Source: Deltaproteobacteria bacterium (lineage in GTDB: Bacteria; Desulfobacterota; Dissulfuribacteria; Dissulfuribacterales; UBA3076). From it: a stretch of DNA of 6,816 nucleotides. Of this stretch, positions 5,717-6,816 are shown one piece after another; the stretch's first letter is position 1, and each line of letters starts with the position of its first letter. The stretch covers positions 1-6,816 of the forward strand of contig WTCF01000074.1 in assembly GCA_013138705.1 (NCBI GenBank), written 5' to 3'. The notes beneath the pieces were generated by a model, which searched no databases, had not been told where the DNA came from, and saw only the letters and a program-made list of their open reading frames with translations. A program made the position numbers and the translations under genes.

Positions 5717-6796
5717 CTACTTTTTGGGATTACCAAGGGCATAGACCGCAATTTTGGCATTGCCGAACTGGTTAGTAACAAATATGAGTTCCTCAACCTC
5801 AAAGGACGTATCGACATATTTTTGAAAATAATCAAGCATACCGTCTACTACTGCTATACCGGCCGGAAGGTTCATGGACCCCGCAGGCAGCCCCGGGTCC
5901 CCGAAGAACATAAGCAGACGCCCCTTACTATTAAACATTTGGACATTTTGATGAGAGGCATCCACCACAAAGATCCTATTCTTGCTGTCCACGGCTATCC
6001 CCTTGGGACGGCCGAACTCCCCGAAGCCATCTCCCAGCTTGCCAAAGGAACCGAGTACGTGGCCGTCCCTGTCCAGATTGATGACCTTGCCGGTGGTAAT
6101 GTTGGTGGCATAAAGGCTCCCCTTGGGGCCCAGAGCAAGCCCGATGGGCAGTGACAGGCTGTCCTCCGGTCCCAATCCCTTGCCTATAGAGTCGATGAGT
6201 TTTCCGGTCTTCCGGTCCAGTATCTTGACCTCGTGGTTCTTGATATCCAGCACATATAGAAGGTCACCGTCTACAGCTACGTCAACCGGCTTCATGTCAT
6301 ATTCCTTTCCAAATGCCTGCAGGAAATTCCCGGAAGGACCATAGACCACTATCTCTCGGCGTACCGTATCAGCTACATAGAGGTTCTTTTCACTGTCCAG
6401 GGCCAGACTTATGGGTTTCTTCAGCTTTCCAAAACCGTAATCGCCCTTGAGAAACTCAAAGTCCCTCTTTTCCAGATCTATCACAGCGACCCTGGTCGCT
6501 ATGGTATCGCAGACATAGATAGTGTTGCCAAAAACCGTGATGCCGTAAGGCTTGATAATCGGCTTTGTTCGCTCCGTATCCACATCACCTATGACGATGA
6601 TGGAAAGACTGCTTCTTTTCCGGGCCTCTAGGTCCCTGGAGGTGGAGATAGATGTCAGGTATTGGATTCTCGGCGGATTAGGAGGGGGAGGAAAAAAAAT
6701 AGGACCGGTACCCTGGGTTGACTGTGGACCCGCACAGCCGCTCAAAAAAAGGACATAAAAAAATACTGCGACAAATGAAATGACTGGGATTGGCAA
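5717..6796 (-). CDS. NHL-repeat six-bladed beta-propeller lipoprotein (first copy, start uncertain)
   Basis: Read from a TTG codon this is a 359-residue lipoprotein: hydrophobic residues 5-18 then lipobox LSGC with Cys21. A linker with FFPPPPNPPRIQYL (34-47) leads into six NHL-like blades at about 79-108, 125-163, 167-204, 215-252, 262-299 and 309-353. The last blade has a roughly 18-residue insertion (DYFQKYVDTSFEVEEL region). Clear blade cores are KPYGITVFGNTIYVCD and RPKGIAVDSKNRIFVVD. Likely a scaffold for cytochrome or barrel assembly at the outer membrane; no enzyme motif is seen. The TTG has AGGA 8 nt upstream (6805-6808), which favours it. However, with this start the signal peptide has no basic n-region residue, and the frame stays open to the window edge, adding GLRILN with an Arg, so an upstream ATG outside the window is quite possible. 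It lies 60 bp upstream of the pentahaem gene, separated by repeats. Confidence 0.9.
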   Translation of the reverse strand: MPIPVISFVAVFFYVLFLSGCAGPQSTQGTGPIFFPPPPNPPRIQYLTSISTSRDLEARKRSSLSIIVIGDVDTERTKPIIKPYGITVFGNTIYVCDTIATRVAVIDLEKRDFEFLKGDYGFGKLKKPISLALDSEKNLYVADTVRREIVVYGPSGNFLQAFGKEYDMKPVDVAVDGDLLYVLDIKNHEVKILDRKTGKLIDSIGKGLGPEDSLSLPIGLALGPKGSLYATNITTGKVINLDRDGHVLGSFGKLGDGFGEFGRPKGIAVDSKNRIFVVDASHQNVQMFNSKGRLLMFFGDPGLPAGSMNLPAGIAVVDGMLDYFQKYVDTSFEVEELIFVTNQFGNAKIAVYALGNPKK

Positions 6797-6804
6797 ATTT
6801 AAGA

Positions 6805-6808
6805 TCCT
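6805..6808 (-). promoter_or_regulatory. Candidate ribosome binding site for the TTG start of the first NHL gene
   Basis: AGGA on the minus strand, 8 nt upstream of TTG (6794-6796). It supports the TTG start, but the reading frame is open further upstream to the window edge, so it is not decisive. Confidence 0.4.
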
Positions 6809-6816
6809 AAGGCCAT

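Overview
The window looks like bacterial chromosome from a Gram-negative anaerobe with multihaem cytochromes and an outer membrane. Desulfobacterota (the former Deltaproteobacteria) or Nitrospirota-like lineages fit best. This rests on paired-CXXCH cytochromes, NHL-repeat lipoproteins, a barrel protein ending in Phe, and palindromic intergenic repeats; no phylogenetic marker is present. All five genes lie on the minus strand and fill about 93% of the window, so transcription runs from high to low coordinates.

In order of transcription: (1) an NHL six-bladed propeller lipoprotein (5717-6796, start uncertain and ORF open to the window edge); (2) a small pentahaem cytochrome lipoprotein (5054-5656); (3) a 662-residue outer-membrane beta-barrel candidate (3051-5039); (4) a 338-bp gap packed with inverted and heptamer repeats; (5) a second NHL propeller lipoprotein (1672-2712); (6) a large cytochrome with 11 CXXCH sites and one C-terminal CX3CH site (26-1675), whose ATG overlaps the TGA of gene 5. 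Genes 2 and 3 are 14 bp apart and genes 1 and 2 are 60 bp apart. The set therefore reads as one operon, or two units split at the repeat-rich gap.

The best overall interpretation is a trans-outer-membrane electron conduit, by analogy with porin-cytochrome systems (MtrCAB, OmaB/OmbB/OmcB, and Oet/OmcKL-like loci, as I recall them). The small lipoprotein cytochrome would be the inner partner, the barrel the sheath, and the 12-haem protein the secreted or extracellular acceptor. The two NHL lipoproteins would be scaffolds or assembly factors. Each NHL gene sits directly upstream of a cytochrome gene, so the [NHL - multihaem cytochrome] pair occurs twice, on either side of the barrel gene. Function is inferred from architecture and context only.

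The non-coding parts are also structured. The gaps and the left edge carry short heptamer or 7/8-mer tandem repeats of differing sequence that share a TTC core. The 338-bp gap contains three nested inverted-repeat pairs, and the start codon of the pentahaem gene lies inside a repeat array with no visible Shine-Dalgarno sequence.
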